Below the pieces are notes generated by a model. The model searched no databases and had not been told where the DNA came from. It saw nothing but the letters and a program-made list of their open reading frames with translations. This document shows positions 51,699 through 51,990 of a stretch of DNA of 51,990 nucleotides, piece after piece; position 1 is the stretch's first letter; each line of letters opens with the position of its first letter. The position numbers and the translations under genes are program-made. This DNA comes from an uncultured Coriobacteriaceae bacterium. GTDB taxonomy: Bacteria; Actinomycetota; Coriobacteriia; Coriobacteriales; Eggerthellaceae. The DNA lies in contig URQU01000010.1 of NCBI GenBank assembly GCA_900550055.1, forward strand, positions 1 through 51,990. Reading direction: 5' to 3'.

Positions 51699-51990
51699 GT
51701 GGTTGTGTGGAATCGACCGGTGCTTCGCGCGGTGTTTGCCGTTGCGTTAGCCGGTGCGGCTTTGCTTGCGTTGCCGAGCGTGGGCTTCGCCGTTGAAGAA
51801 GATCAAATGATTTCGGCGAGCGATGAGGAAATCGCTGCCGCTATTGCCGATGGAACCATCAAATCCGATCCGGGTTTATTGTCGGAGATCAGTGTGCTTT
51901 CCGCGCGCAGTGTTTCCGACAAGGCAGTCAAGACGCTTGCCGGCGAGACGCAGTACGAAACCGCTGCCGCCGAGGCGCTGGCGGCCTATC
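51699..51990 (+). CDS. CWB2 surface protein, N-terminal part (runs off the window)
   Basis: A GTG start with AAGGAG six bases upstream. The visible 97 residues are a signal peptide (VVWNRPVLRAVFAVALAG..., cleavage near GFA-VE), an acidic stretch (EEDQMISASDEEIAAAI), and the start of a CWB2 repeat, KTLAGETQYETAAAEALAAY. The CWB2 module here begins soon after the signal peptide, as in the 4.2-kb gene, so any cargo would be C-terminal or absent. The frame is open to the last base. Confidence 0.85.
   Translation, partial: MVVWNRPVLRAVFAVALAGAALLALPSVGFAVEEDQMISASDEEIAAAIADGTIKSDPGLLSEISVLSARSVSDKAVKTLAGETQYETAAAEALAAY

Overview
The window looks like chromosomal DNA of an anaerobic Coriobacteriia (Eggerthellales/Coriobacteriales-type Actinomycetota). 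This is inferred from the mid-to-high GC, an anaerobic ribonucleotide reductase activase, and above all the density of secreted proteins carrying triple cell-wall-binding repeat 2 (CWB2) modules. The species cannot be fixed from sequence alone.

Layout. 0.4-3.5 kb: metabolic genes (metY, a flavodoxin-fold NAD(P)H oxidoreductase, nrdG). 3.6-4.0 kb: a deleted IS3-family relic. 4.2-8.7 kb: a minimal CWB2 protein divergent from a large secreted RICIN-lectin/serine-beta-lactamase-fold protein. 8.9-13.1 kb: a two-gene operon of a YidC-TagF-like fusion and an LTA-synthase-like sulfatase-fold membrane enzyme. 13.2-15.05 kb: nested mobile DNA, with an intact IS3-family element (3-bp target duplication) inside an HTH-like fragment and next to another IS relic. 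15.2-31.0 kb: CWB2 surface proteins with N-terminal RCC1-lipase, metallo-beta-lactamase (paired with DUF3006), CAP, and two BspA-type LRR cargos. 31.3-39.6 kb: polymer glycosyltransferases (GT2-GT4 fusion; GT2-DUF4422-GT8 fusion) and a TagGH/Wzm-Wzt-type ABC exporter. 39.7-49.2 kb: three more CWB2 proteins (LRR, PPC-CAP, PPC) and a CWB2 gene relic. 49.2-51.5 kb: a membrane acyltransferase and a GT2. 51.7 kb to the end: the N-terminus of a further CWB2 protein.

How the genes fit together. The polymer genes (phosphotransferase fusion, sulfatase-fold transferase, glycosyltransferases, ABC exporter, acyltransferase) look like machinery for a teichoic-acid-like or secondary wall polymer. The ten secreted CWB2 proteins are the kind of protein that binds such a polymer; in Clostridioides difficile CWB2 binds the anionic polymer PSII. 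The most striking observation is that the exporter ATPase itself carries a C-terminal triple CWB2-like module with no membrane segment before it. The fold used outside the cell to hold onto the polymer may therefore also be used inside the cell to recognise it for export.

Surface genes appear to evolve by cargo swapping. CWB2 modules sit on unrelated cargos, base composition changes sharply at some module borders, paralogues occur as divergent pairs, and gene relics and IS debris lie between them.
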